Origin: Megalobrama amblycephala
Lineage: Eukaryota; Chordata; Actinopteri; Cypriniformes; Xenocyprididae
Length of the DNA: 64,000 bases
NCBI RefSeq assembly: GCF_018812025.1
Contig: NC_063049.1
Location: 19,770,651 to 19,834,650, forward strand
Direction: 5' to 3'
A program made the translations under genes and the position numbers. Positions 12,094 to 23,469 of the stretch are shown piece after piece. Under the pieces are notes generated by a model. The model was given only the letters and a program-made list of their open reading frames with translations, was not told the DNA's origin and did not search any database. The number at the start of each line of letters is the position of its first letter. The stretch's first letter is position 1.

Positions 12094-12757
12094 TTAAAGG
12101 ATCAGTTCACTTTCAAATAAAATTTTCCTGATAATTTACTCACCCCCATGTCATCCAAGATGTTCATGTCTTTCTTTCTTCAGTCGAAAAGAAATGAAGG
12201 TTTTTGATGAAAACATTCCAGGATTTTTCTCCATATAGTGGACTTCAATGTCCTCCAAATGGTTGAAGGTCAAAATTACAGTTTCAGTGCAGCTTCAGAG
12301 GGCTTTAAACAATACCAGACAAGGAATAAGGGTCTTATAGCGAAACGATCGGTCATTTTCTAAAAAAATACAACTGTATATGCTTTATATAAACAAATGA
12401 TCGCCTTCCAAGTGGTTCTGCCAAAACCACACTTTCGTATTCTTCAAAAAGCTTACGCTGTATGTCCTACGCCTTCCCTATTCTACTTATGGAAGAACGG
12501 AACAGGCGCCGCGTTCATTCCGTAAGTAGAATAGGGAAGGCGTAGGACATACAGCGTAAGCTTTTTGAAGAATATGAAAGTGCGGTTTTGGCGGAACCAC
12601 TTGGAAGGCGATCATTTGTTTATATAAAGCATATACAGTTGTATTTTTTTAGACATCTTTTTTTAAACATCTTTTAGACATGCCCCAACATCTTGGATGA
12701 CATGGGGGTGAGTAAATTATCAGGAAAATGTTATTTGAAAGTGAACTAATCCTTTAA
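12094..12757. mobile_element. TTAA fold-back element with long internal hairpin
   Basis: Terminal inverted repeats of about 70 bp start TTAAAGGATCAGTTCACTTT and are bounded by TTAA. Inside, 12361-12489 and 12523-12651 are inverted copies (129 nt each, about three mismatches) separated by a 33-nt loop containing GGCGCC. The transcript would form a near-perfect long double strand. Confidence 0.85.
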
Positions 12758-13001
12758 TGATAATGCTAAATGATACAAATTAATATCATTACGAGTCAAA
12801 AGTAACACAAAAGTAAACACAATTGGTGTTGATGACAAGGGAATGTGGGGGTGAATAAGACAAATAACAATACTGGAGTACTGTAGCTCAGTCTTACTTA
12901 AAATGACATGTAGGACATCTATGAACAAAATGTTGTATTTATTATCTTGTATTTTTTTGTTTCTGTTTTTTTGTTTGTTAGTTTTTTTTTTCTTTTGTTT
13001 T

Positions 13002-13017
13002 GGGGGGGGGGGGGGGG
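13002..13017 (+). repeat. G homopolymer
   Basis: Sixteen consecutive G, preceded by T-rich sequence. Confidence 0.95.
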
Positions 13018-13698
13018 CTGGACATATTAAAAGCCATTTTATTAATAAAAGTGCAATATATGTACTGCTGAAAAAAAAATGAACACATTTTAATTTTAAT
13101 CAGAAACTCAGTCAAGCTGAAACAGCTTGATGTTTTCCAGTAATAGACCACTTTAAAATCAGTGCCCGACACTTGACGAGAAGGCTACAACTTTATAATC
13201 TTATAGACACTGTACAGACTCTGAACATGTGGTCAATTTTACTGCCAGCCAACTCAAGGGACTGGAACATCTGCATGGTTATAGAAAGATGTTTAAGAGA
13301 TGCTGACTAAATAGCTTACCGCTGACCAAATGTTGATGGACTTTCTTTTTTTCTTTTTTTCTTTTTTTTTTGTGTGAGAAAATCCAGAAAAAGTACATTG
13401 CAAGGTTAGCATACAAAACAAAATGGTGGAGCTTTAAAGGCAGGAGAGTATCAATGTCAATGTCACAGAACTCACCAAAAATGACAGCAACAATAAAATG
13501 CTCAATAAAACAATCAAAAAACATGCTCAAGAACAGCTTAGATTCTTAAAGCTAATATTTGATACCCAAAAATTATTTGATATTTGAAGCCCAAAAATTA
13601 TTTCATTTCAATTACGTTTTCCATTTTAGCATAAATATTTTCAAGGGCTCACCCAACATAAAGTTTAATAATCTAAAAGTCATCAAAAAAAGCGATGA

Positions 13699-15563
13699 AA
13701 GGGCCCTCGCACCCGGGATCACCGCCACCCATTGGCCTTAGGAAAACAGTGAACAGTGTGCGAAATGCATGTAAGCAAGTAAATACAGGAGAATTATGGC
13801 AAAGTCATTTCTAAGTGCCACACTTCCTGCTGCCAACAGGTGCCGCTTTGACCGAAACTTTGAATATTGCCATGTAGATGTTTTCAGGCCATGGCTGTTA
13901 TCAAACATGGGAAGTTTGGAGCAGATCGGACATTGTATGCTTGAGTTAAAACAACTTCCTGTTTTGTGGCGTTAATTGTATACATTAGTACTTAGCCAAG
14001 TGTTGCATGATTTAACGTGTTTCTAACATGTTTGGTACTTCATGACATGTTTAAATGTGTTTCTGGGAGTGAATTACAGTGTAAAGCATGCCATTTCCTG
14101 TTGCCAGCAGGTGTCGCTATGACTAACTGAATATTGGCATGTAGATGTCTTCAGGCCAGGACTCTTATCACACATGAGAAGTTTGGGGCCGATCGGACAT
14201 TGTATGCCTGAGTTACAACAGCTTCCTCTTTCACGGCGAAACATGAAACTTTGTCAGGCCGCCATGGACACACCCTTGAACAAAAACTCAAGATCTTCGC
14301 AATTTAACATCACTAAGGCCTTAAGATTAGACTGACAACATATGGTGTTTATCTGGTTTAATCTCTACGAGGAGTTAAAGTGTTAGTTCACCCAAAAATG
14401 AAAATAATGTCATATTACTCACCCTCATGCCGTTCCACACCCGTAAGACCTTCGTTCATCTTCGGAATCTTTTGTGTTGAATCAGCAGTTCGGATCGCCA
14501 AAGTCACGTGATTTCAGCAGTTTGGCGGTTTGACACGTGATCCGAATCACTGATTCGACACAAAAGATTCATAACGCTCCGAAGCTTAATGAAGCAGTGT
14601 TTTGAATCACTCTATAAGTCGTTATTTTGTTTTTTTGGTGCACCAAAAGCATTCTTGTCGCTTTATAATATTAATATTGAACCATAGTACTCACATGAAC
14701 TGATTTAAATATGTTTTTAGTACATTAATCAATCTTGAGAGAGGAAGTACCATTGCTGTGAATGCAGGCCTCACTGAGCCATCAGATTTAATCAAAAATA
14801 TCTTAATTTGTGTTCTGAAGATGAACAAAGGTTTTACGGGTGTGGAACAACATGAGGGTGAGTAATAAATGACAGAATTTTCATTTTTGGGTGAACTAAC
14901 CCTTTAATCACAGTGTAAAGCATGCCATTTCCTGTTGCCAGCAGGTGTCGCTATGACTAACTGAATATTGGCATGTAGATGTCTTCAGGCCAGGACTCTT
15001 ATCACACATGAGAAGTTTGGGGCAGATCGGACATTGTATGCCCAAGTTACAACAACTTCCTGTTTCATGGCGAAACATCAAACTTTGTCAGGCTGCCACT
15101 TCAGCGAAAACTCTAGATCTTCACAATTTAATATTGCAAAAGCCTTTCGATTAGGCTTATGTTGATCTGATTAAAGCTCTAGGAGGAGTTCGTTAAAGTA
15201 CAACATCTGGAAATGGCAAAAACTGCAAAAAAAATTGCAGAGAAAAGTCAAAATATCTCACTTCCTGTTGGGTTTACAGATTTTGCACCCAGGGGCTTTT
15301 TTTGTAGGTATTGGGCTGTTACATCTGTCTACTAAATTTCATACTTAATTGACATTTTGTAGGTGTCGCTATTGAGCCATTTTGCCACACCTAATTCTGA
15401 AACCCATATCAGACGTACATTTTCACCACTTCTGAAGCGTGTGCAAAGTTTCATGAGTTTTCGAGCACGTTTAGGCCCTCAAAAATGTGATTCATTTCGG
15501 AGAAGAAGCAGAATTGACTGAGCAATTCCAATAGGGTCCTCACACCATCGGTGCTCGGGCCCT
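13699..15563. mobile_element. large repeat with GGGCCC ends and internal tandem units
   Basis: The left end reads AGGGCCCTCGCACC and the right end, inverted, reads AGGGCCCGAGCACC. Inside are three tandem units of about 290 bp, starting near 13800, 14077 and 14908. Each contains a block CTTCCTGxTGCCAxCAGGTG, CATGTAGATGTxTTCAGGCCA, AGAAGTTTGG, and (in the last two) a GGAGGAGTT-type end. A TTAA element sits between units 2 and 3. I recognise the family as a common cyprinid repeat but cannot name it. Confidence 0.65.
14375..14907. mobile_element. TTAA element, family B, copy 3 (nested)
   Basis: TTAAAGTGTTAGTTCACCC at the left and GGGTGAACTAACCCTTTAA at the right, with TTAA on both sides. It interrupts the tandem units of the 13.7-15.6 kb repeat, so it is younger than that repeat. 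Confidence 0.85.
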
Positions 15564-15565
15564 AA

Positions 15566-16310
15566 TTAATGACAGGGATTTGATATATTACGATCAAAAC
15601 AATTATGCTGTGCTGTGGTAATTTATGGGACCTAGAATTTTTGTTACATTTAAGAAAGGACTTCTTTCAGATTGGTTTCTAACTTGTTGCAGAACTACAG
15701 GTAAGAGTCACTTTGCTCTTTTCTGAAGCTTCTTATCTTATCTTAGACTAACCAGCAAAGTAAGAAATTTGCTTTGACATGGCCCATTTTAAGCACAGTA
15801 TCTAGATTATTTGTTTTCTTTAAGCATTAGAGTGGCTTCTCATTTGCCTGAATTCCCTTTCTTCTCTCACACCTGCCAACCAATCAGCCATTAATCATCA
15901 GCATTATGCGCTCAGTGCATCTGCACTGCAGTGGCAGCCTCGTCCTACTCAGCCTCATCAGAGTCTGTCTGTGGGAGTTCAGTGAGGAAGGCTAATGGAG
16001 ATTCTAGTTCTTCTGCCCTACAACTATAAGCACTTTATGTAAGCTCTCTCCTGTTGTCACAGAAATGATCCTCTTCCCGCTATTCCAGTCTGTTGCATAC
16101 CTCATTTCAGACCACAAATGAAAAATCCCATCCCACTTAATCTATCCTTCACTAACTACTAGAGATTTCTCAGTACAGTGACATCCAATGGACTGCTAAT
16201 CTGTTGTGAAGGAGGGAGACTTTACCTAGGCCTTTGCCAAGACTTTCCGGGCTTCATGTTGAGGATGTGGAACAGGTATTATTTCATGCTACAGTATTAC
16301 AGTCATCCTC
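15566..16310. other. non-coding stretch, no gene recognised
   Basis: Unique-looking sequence without transposon ends or coding signal. Confidence 0.4.
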
Positions 16311-16313
16311 CTA

Positions 16314-17112
16314 TACACTGTAAAAAAAAAAAAAAAAAAGATCATAATTTTACTGGTAAAAGGCTGTAAAATGCTATGATAAAAACCTATTAATTGGTTA
16401 CTGGTAAGTTCCCTTACTCTAGATCTAATGAAACATTTCATGTAATTTTACGGTAAAAAAAAGTTAAATGTTCAAGTTTTGGAGGTGAAAAAGAACTAGT
16501 GACATTCTCAGAATCCTCTGTGTGGCAGCTCACATCTAATGAGTTTTCAAAATTCAGGTTTTGTTACATCTTATGTTGCTAAATTAATGTTTATTTCATT
16601 ATTTTAGTGTAATGTCTGTGTTACCATGATAGTGTTTTAAGTATTTACCTTAAAAAACCTTCTTGTCATGAACTTTGATTAAACGTGGCTTCCTCTTTAT
16701 CACCTGTGTTTTTAAGGTTGTTGTCAGTAAAATATAAAGGTAAAGGTTTTTTCTCTCTAAATTTAAGTCCAATCTGTAAAACTTATACCCCCAGTTTCAC
16801 AGTCAAGGCTTAAGCTAGTCCTAGACTAAAATGCATGTTTGAGCTGCTTTAACTGAAAGTAACTTGCACTGACATATCTTAAAAAATGTCAAGAGCCGTT
16901 GTTTTATCTCAAGATGCACACCAGTAATGTTTTTTTTCTAGGGTATGTTTATAAAAGCTATTTAAATACCTTAATTGAAATAAAGCCTAATCCTGGCTTA
17001 GCCTAAACCCTGTCTGTGAAACTGGGCCATAGTGTTGCTTTTTATGGTAAAGTTCAGCAACCACAGCTGCCAGTTTTCTACTGTAAATTTCACAGATTTT
17101 TTCTTACAGTGT
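16314..17112. mobile_element. element with CACTGTAAAA ends, interrupted
   Basis: ACACTGTAAAAAAA at the left and TTTCTTACAGTGT at the right are inverted ends of a type common in fish. TTTTACGGTAAA-like motifs lie inside. The element at 16788-17028 is inserted in it. No clear target duplication was found. Confidence 0.5.
16788..17028. mobile_element. MITE with 3-bp ATA duplication
   Basis: The ends CCCCCAGTTTCACAG and CTGTGAAACTGGGCC are inverted repeats. GGCTTAAGC / GGCTTAGCCTA motifs follow inward. ATA flanks both sides (16785-16787 and 17029-17031). It is 241 bp, non-coding, and nested in the 16.3-17.1 kb element. Confidence 0.7.
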
Positions 17113-20100
17113 GTAGAGTTATATCTTGTAGTTGTAGAAAAAAAAAAACACCTAGAGACAAATCCTTGTCCCCATGCCCGCCTAGGCACATTTCTGAATA
17201 AGGTGGACATTCTTCTGAGCTGATTTCAATATTCGGGCTGATGTTCCCAGCTGCCCTTCAACATCAAATGTCTATCATCTGCTCTCCAACTCAACTGTGA
17301 CTCTCAAGGTGGGAAAACAATTTGATTTTGTTTACAAGAAACTGTCCCACACCAGTTCCTGTTACCTTAGGCCATATGTCTGACTACTTCATCTCATTCC
17401 CACTTGCAGTGGAACAAACAGTGAAGACAAAGACTGTGGGATTTGTGGTGATACAGTTCAAAGAAGTGAATATAATAAAAAATAAATAAAAAGGAAAATA
17501 ATCAGGGGCCAAGAAGGTGTGCAAGTCCATTGGGAATGATGGTATCCTCCTTGTCAGAAATGACTACTGGATTGTGTAGGGAAGGTCCAGAGGTACATGG
17601 CAGTCATTGCTTTGTGTCTGCCTGGATGTGGACCTCAAGGACACGAGATGCAGATGTAAACCAGCAATAGTAGAGACAAAACAACAATGATTTTAAAGGA
17701 ACTGCACCATTCATCACAACTCCCACGACACCTCCACACCCTTTTACCCACTGCAAGTCATACTAAAGTGAAATTTTAAGATTCCCCCAGTGCCATTTCT
17801 CCAATGCTATTTCTGTTTTCATATCCCTCCTAACATCTCTGCAGATATTTTTTTATTTTATTTTTTGCACACAAAGACTTAACTTAGTAGCTACTGAAAT
17901 CTTCTGCCCTATAGCCTCAAATCTATTTTTTTCACCCTGAGAACTTCTGAATTTGTTCTACAAATTGTGGTCATCATCTTGAGCACATTCTCACACAACT
18001 CACCCTAATCTCATGCCCACCTCTACTTCTACGCTTGTCCAAGAGAGCCTTGATTGTGCCTTTAACCAATTCTGCAACTGCTCACCTTCCTTGATGCATC
18101 TGACATTGCCTGAAATCATGATATTTACCTCTTCTTCTGTGGTGTCAACACAGACCTTACTAGAAGTTCTGTCCCATTAGACTTTACAAATAGATTTAAT
18201 CTCTCTAAACCTCTAGAATCTAAAAGCTGGACTCACTCTTTTCTCCCTTTTTAAACAATTATTTTGGAACATGCTGTAATCAACATGTCTAGTCAATAAC
18301 AACCTGCTGGACTATCCGTCCGACTTGCGTCACATTTAATCAACCTGCTTGACTCCAAACAATGACTAAGTTTCAAAAATAACAATAATGTGTTCAACAA
18401 TAATGTGATTATTTCCATTAATCAGACTAAGGACTTAATTGCACAGACCTCTTTACTTTCATTTACATGCAATTTTCACTATTCATTGATTATTCACTAG
18501 GAACTGTGGTTATTTTTACCACCATTATTCACATACCTCAATGCACAGCACAAATGATGAACTCAAATACAGTACATATGTTATTGGCCACTGTTCACTG
18601 TTCATTTTGATGTTTTTGACCATCAATATACTTCATGTCGCACAACGTTGTCAACATGAACTTAGTTTCTTTAGCATCCCAAAAATGTGATTCCTTCTTA
18701 CCTTCTTTTCAACCTGTTCCTTTAGTAAAATAACAAATCCTTCCTTGCTTTACCTCTCCACTCTAAAGCGACCAGTTACGCTCAATGATTCTTGATTATA
18801 TTCTTTTGTGTGAGTTTGGTGTAAACCAAAACACAGCAAACTGCGCGGTCCAGAACAGTTGCTCTTGAGTGAGGTTCAAATCCGTGGTCCATGGTGTCAG
18901 TCATCGAACCTGTCTGGGATCTTTTTGAGTGCTTAAATAATGGACCAGTTTGGTGCCAAAATCTGACTCCCCACCAGATCATGTCTCCCTTGCTTCTCCC
19001 TACCACACAGGTAAATGGATACACGACAATGTGCTTTTGATGGCATTTACTGACACTGTTAAAATTTCCCCTAATTTCCCCACAGCAAAATTTGTGATTG
19101 GAATTTAAACTACACAATTACCACGGTTATATCGAACAACCTCAATTAGATCAAAATACTGTGATTATTAATTACAGTAAATCACTAATCACTACAGGCC
19201 TAGCTGGCTCAAGATAGTTGTAAATGACATGACATGGCAGGTAGTGCATGTTTCTGTCCTATAATTTCACCAAAAGGTCTGGCCCTTTACTACCTTCAGC
19301 CTTTTATTTGAACTGCACATGTGTGGTCATTGTGAACTCTATCTTGCTCCCTCTTCTCTCCACATGAAATTTTTTAACTTCACTAGAAACTTTAGAATTG
19401 AATAAAACAAGGTCGCAAAATGGTGGCCTGGCCCATCAGCTGCAACACACTCCCCCCTTCTTGGACTCATTCACCCTTTTTTAAGAATTTGATCAATTTA
19501 ACAAAAGTTACATGGCCCTTTCAGAAAGAAATAGAGAAACATATACTTTTATGACTTTGAGAAAGACGTTAATACAAAGAGTTTGCCCTTTCATCATGTA
19601 TCGACAACTCTCCTTGATATTTTCCCCATCACGCACAACAGGTATTGATGATCTCCTCAATGTCACAATAAAAATCCATTTCTCTGTGTGTGTTGCTTGA
19701 AATTGTAAGTGCCTTGTTGTTGTCTCCCTACGAGCGCTGTTGATGCTGTGTTTCTGTTGTTGAAGCTGGCAGGGGTTCTGTCACTATGAAAAGGCTTCAC
19801 ACTGCCTCTCAGTCTGACCTGCACACAGCACCAGTCCTCTCACAGTCTCGGCCATTGATCTTCTCTGCAGCCCGGCTCACCATGACCAGAACTTAGAAAC
19901 AAAAGACTTCCCCTTTCTGAGAGATGGCCCTTATCCACAAAACGTCTATGACCTCTAAAGACACGCAAGTCTGACATTAAGCCCAGAGGCTGTAAGAGAG
20001 ATCTTGTTTTGTAAATAAATATTATGCATTCAGCTCTGTAGACCATTGTATATAATGTGAATGGTGAATTCATCACAAAAGGTAATAAATGAGGTAAAAT

Positions 20101-20149
20101 AAATAAATGAGAGATTCAACTCCTGAATTAAAATTTATGGCCACACTTT
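17113..20149. other. non-coding stretch, no gene recognised
   Basis: AT-rich, unique-looking sequence. A 111-codon minus-strand frame at 18782-19117 shows no recognisable domain. A GGTTCAAATCC string at about 18866 resembles a tRNA-type B box, but no A box or clover-leaf could be assembled. Confidence 0.45.
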
Positions 20150-21155
20150 GGCCCAATCCCAATTCTACCCCTTACCCCTTCCCCTTTCCCCTTCCCCTTT
20201 GTTTCGCGCGTTCACGTGAAGGGGTAGGGGTGTCCCAATTCTCATTTGGTTGGAGGGGAAGGGGTAGGGGGAAGGGCCAGGTAGCCCTTCAAACGAAGAT
20301 TTTTCGGGACCACACTTCAGACGAAGGGGTATGATAAATTTCCAACATGGCCGACCGAGCGAGCAGAGAGACCCATAAATGTAATTATTTTCTTACGGTA
20401 AACAGTATTTTAGTAATAAATAATCACTTGTTTTATGTTGCCTTTAATCTTGTGTTCATGTATACGGTTATGTTCTCCGAAAAAAGATTTGTTAAAATCG
20501 CTATGAAAAACGTTCGCTAATGTTTTTTACTTTATGATAGTTCCACAACATATTTTTTTATATTTTATTGAAACCCGCATTGATTTGACAACATAAATTC
20601 AAATCCAGTGGCAGCTAACTTGTCTTTTTGCCGCATGCCTGATTAATGTATTGTTTTGTTGTGGTTACGTCCATAAATACGTGTACGTTACATGATATAA
20701 ACAAAAAGTGCATTCAGTTTGCGTGCTTATTCATCAGTATTGTATGTAGGGACTCCTGAGGAAACACGCAGGCTCATATGTTTTCGTGCAGAAAACGAGC
20801 AGCGTTTCTTGAAATCGAAATACACAGCAAAACAACTTTGGGAGTGAGTCATCTGTTAAACGTTTATGTTGCTTGTGCCTGATTACTGTGAGATATGTGC
20901 ACTAATAGTAAAAATAGCTGTCGCCCAAGCAACAGAGATCACTACAGCTATCGATGGCATCTTAGAAGTGTGTGATAAACATCGGCGCATCTATGACGTA
21001 GGAGCTAGCGACGACTTATGATGACGTGTAATGGTCTAGTAGTGGTGTCCCATTTCTTAGGGGAATATTTTCAGCCCTACCCCTTGACACTCTGTTTCAA
21101 GGGGCAAGGGGAAGGGGTAAGGGGAAGGGGTATAAAATAGAATTGGGATTGGACC
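20150..21155. mobile_element. 1-kb element with C/G-rich inverted ends
   Basis: GGCCCAATCCCAATTCTA at the left and TAGAATTGGGATTGGACC at the right, flanked by TTT on both sides (20147-20149 and 21156-21158), a possible 3-bp duplication. Just inside both ends are runs of CCCCTT / AAGGGG blocks; further blocks lie at 20219-20276. No transposase is visible. A 3-bp duplication would fit a Harbinger-like origin. Confidence 0.65.
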
Positions 21156-21161
21156 TTTATA

Positions 21162-21480
21162 TTAAAGCTGCTGTGCGTAACTTTTTTTGAGTTCAAAATT
21201 TACAAATATTATATAACGAGAATGTACAACATGAATCCATTTTCCAAACCGTGTTTTTGTCTTACCCTGAATCATTTATGGTACACTTATAATAAGTGTT
21301 TATATTTGGACTATTTCAGACCGGACTGGTAGGACCCGCCACAGAGTATCACATAACTGCGTGACTCGCCATAGACATACACAGAGAAAAGTAGCTCCGG
21401 CAACAATGTTCTTCCGCAAGACACGTGCAGTTCTGTTTATTAACTGCTAGAGGGCCAAAAATCGCGGACTGTAGCTTTAA
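21162..21480. mobile_element. TTAA element, about 320 bp
   Basis: Left TTAAAGCTGCTGTGCGTAAC, right CGGACTGTAGCTTTAA, with TTAA at 21162-21165 and 21477-21480. It lies immediately right of the C/G-rich element. Non-coding. Confidence 0.65.
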
Positions 21481-21510
21481 GTATCTACTACTATAACTAC
21501 TATGTACTAT

Positions 21511-21650
21511 ATGTAAGGAATAATTGACGACGGACCATTGAATTCTTAGAAAATAATGCACACCCGAGGTGGTAATGCGGCCACGATGCTAAGCGGAGTG
21601 TGCATTATTTTCTAAGAATTCAATGGCCCGGAGTCAATTATTCTGCTTAC
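21511..21650. repeat. inverted repeat (hairpin)
   Basis: CCATTGAATTCTTAGAAAAT with ATGCACAC (21535-21563) is exactly inverted at about 21598-21626, spaced by about 34 nt. A weaker extension through GAATAATTGAC gives arms of around 50 nt. I recognise it as a repeated motif of cyprinid genomes; its nature is unknown to me. Confidence 0.8.
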
Positions 21651-21873
21651 ATTGTTCCGATGTTGTATTACAAGACATTTGTCAGGTTTTTGTCCTTAAA
21701 ACACTTGTATGTGGGAGTAATTTCTTATGCATCTCATCCCAAGCCTCTGTTGCTAATTCCAAAATGTCCTTTCAGAACTAGTAACAGAGGCTTGAGCCTT
21801 GATAGCAGAATAATACCGTCGATACAGTTATTAAGGCAGTTGAGAGAGAGAGAGAATAAGCGGCAGCAGTGTC

Positions 21874-22877
21874 CAGTGCTTCCCACACATAGACTTTACT
21901 TGGGCAGGCCGGCGCCCACGTATAATAACAGCCGCCCAAGTATATTTGGAGACACATTTTTGCTTTTATTATTTTTATCCTCTTATACTTTTATATCCGC
22001 GCAAGATAATGAAACCATCCGCGATCGATAAACTAGTCGTTTCATACCTGCTCGTTATGTGTGCGTCAGAACTGTTTACTCCCACTGACATTCCCACAGG
22101 CGCTGCATTTTGCAAAGTCACTAGGCGGCGCTGTTGCGCGTTCTACAAGCTCGCGCAACAGCGCTTCAGTCTGCTTCAAAGTGATTCTCAATCAATGAAA
22201 AGCGCAGATTTATGCCAAGTGATTGCTAATGAACTCAAGTTGATGAATTATTACAAAGTCTACTTTATGGCCTTTATATAAAATGTTTTAGACGATTGTA
22301 AGAATCTGAAGGATCAGCTTGCAATAGTACAGACATTTCAAAATAAGAGTACCTGTGTATTTCGGGCTTGTTTATAATTAAAAGTCACACGCTAAGTTTT
22401 TTCTTTTTCTTTTGGGCATTATTGGTATTTTGGTTACACAATAAATTGTATTTAATTTGATCTCCATTTAATTCATAGTAAATTATTGTAGTCTCTCCCA
22501 CAGGAAGAAAAGACTAAGAACATTATTTGACACATATATTATTCATTTTATAAATTTTACTAGTAAAATCTGTGTCCCATTCACTGAGAGAGACACTATA
22601 TGACAGCAAGGAGAACATAGTGAAAAGGTGAACCATTTAAATGCTGTAATTTTGCATAATTTACAATGCATAATAATGCATAATATTAGTATGTAATTAA
22701 ATGTAATATGCTATGTAATTAAAATTAATTTCAATAAAAAAAAATAAAAAAATACTGTTAAAAATCACACATTACTTGTTTGTCACATGTAGTAGACCAT
22801 TTTTGTGCCGTGGGTAATAGGAGGATTTTTCACCCGGCTACCACCGCAAGTATATTTCAAACCTGTGGGAAGCACTG
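21874..22877. mobile_element. 1-kb element with CAGTGCTTCCCACA ends
   Basis: The left end CAGTGCTTCCCACACA and right end TGTGGGAAGCACTG are inverted. GTGTC flanks both (21869-21873 and 22878-22882), a possible 5-bp duplication. Open frames of 111-143 codons inside or overlapping it show no transposase motif. A hAT-like origin is possible from the CAGTG end. Confidence 0.65.
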
Positions 22878-23383
22878 GTGTCTCTACTAAATGCGAAATT
22901 CTGTCTACTAATAGCAAAACTATAAGTTTATCTCAAGGACCGCACAGTTATAACCACACTGGTAAGTCATGTATCTTAAGTTGCTAAACTATTTTACTGA
23001 TTAATTTGTCAGAGCAGCGCTGACAGAACGTTTCTGTGCGAGTGTGTGTCCGTACTATGTACGTGTGTATGTTTGAAAGACAAAGAGAGAGGGAGAGAGA
23101 GTATGTGCTTTCAAGACACAATAAAACGTATTTTGTGGCAAAAACCATGACAATAATTTGTCGTTTTCATCCTATTGTTTACTATATTTACTTTCTTGGT
23201 CGTTGTTGCTGTGGGTTTTGGTTCTTTTGCTGTTATAGGCTGTAAGGACGTATTGAAATAACTGAACATTTTTTGGTGAAGTGATATGGAACTGCAATGA
23301 ACAACTTTAGCGTTTCCCTGAAAATAACTGCACACCTTAGAACGTTGGTCAACCAATCAGATTCGAGCATTCAGCAGCCCGTA

Positions 23384-23464
<81 letters not shown>
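23384..23464. repeat. compound (GT)n(TA)n microsatellite
   Basis: About 12 GT units run into about 28 TA units without interruption. The TA part is self-complementary and could extrude a cruciform. Confidence 0.95.

Positions 23465-23469
<5 letters not shown>

Noticed and set aside
18782..19117. 111-codon minus-strand frame and a B-box-like GGTTCAAATCC (possible SINE)
   Set aside because: No protein motif; no matching A box, clover-leaf, tail or target duplication for a tRNA-derived SINE.
21600..22031. 143-codon plus-strand frame
   Set aside because: It starts in the hairpin at 21.6 kb and runs into the CAGTGCTTCCCACA element; no recognisable motif and it crosses repeat boundaries.
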